Shown here piece by piece: positions 5,404 to 5,422 of a stretch of DNA of 5,422 nt. The stretch spans positions 1 through 5,422 of the forward strand of contig CAMYYQ010000107.1 in NCBI GenBank assembly GCA_947303535.1, in the 5' to 3' direction. The DNA is from an uncultured Ruminococcus sp. GTDB taxonomy: Bacteria > Bacillota_A > Clostridia > Oscillospirales > Ruminococcaceae. The stretch's first letter is position 1. Every line of letters begins with the position of its first letter. Made by a program: the position numbers and the translations under genes. The notes under the pieces were generated by a model. That model was not told where the DNA came from. It did not search any database and saw only the letters and a list, made by a program, of their open reading frames with translations.

Positions 5404-5422
5404 CAGAATACCACCGCTCCTC

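Overview
The window looks like chromosomal DNA from a Clostridia-type Firmicute, most plausibly Ruminococcus or a close relative in Oscillospiraceae. This rests on my recognition of the protein sequences, strong AGGAGG-like ribosome binding sites, mid-40s GC by eye and tight gene packing; no database search was possible. Every real gene lies on the minus strand, so transcription runs from high to low coordinates.

Layout in transcription order: (1) rlmH (5403-4930), a housekeeping 23S rRNA methyltransferase, ends one base before an intrinsic terminator (4902-4928). (2) A 159-bp intergenic region (4771-4929) holds a perfect-consensus promoter (TTGACA, 17-bp spacer, extended -10 TGATATAAT), three copies of the octamer ATGCGCTT, and a roughly 65-nt leader with two overlapping tiny ORFs that both end at the next start codon. 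(3) An operon of at least six genes follows: a Wzm-type ABC-2 permease (4770-3994), a Wzt-type ATPase with a C-terminal carbohydrate-binding-like domain (3994-2759), a coiled-coil plus SAM-methyltransferase protein (2755-1724), a small leucine-zipper protein (1720-1265), a GT4 glycosyltransferase (1265-186) and the start of a second GT4 glycosyltransferase (170 to beyond position 1). Junctions are 1-bp TAATG overlaps or gaps of 3 and 15 bp, and each gene has its own Shine-Dalgarno sequence, so co-transcription and partial translational coupling are likely.

Together the operon encodes the export and part of the assembly machinery of a cell-surface polysaccharide of the ABC-transporter-dependent (Wzm/Wzt) class. 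The glycosyltransferases would build a lipid-linked glycan on the cytoplasmic face and Wzm/Wzt would flip it across the membrane. The most interesting part is the pair formed by the methyltransferase and the small zipper protein, both with coiled coils. In Gram-negative O9a-type systems, a coiled-coil methyltransferase (WbdD) caps the chain and sets its length, and the Wzt C-terminal domain recognises the cap. The gene set suggests an analogous but differently arranged termination and export-licensing module in a Gram-positive-type bacterium. That functional link is inference; the domains and gene order are read from the sequence. No RNA genes, insertion sequences, CRISPR arrays or phage genes were seen.
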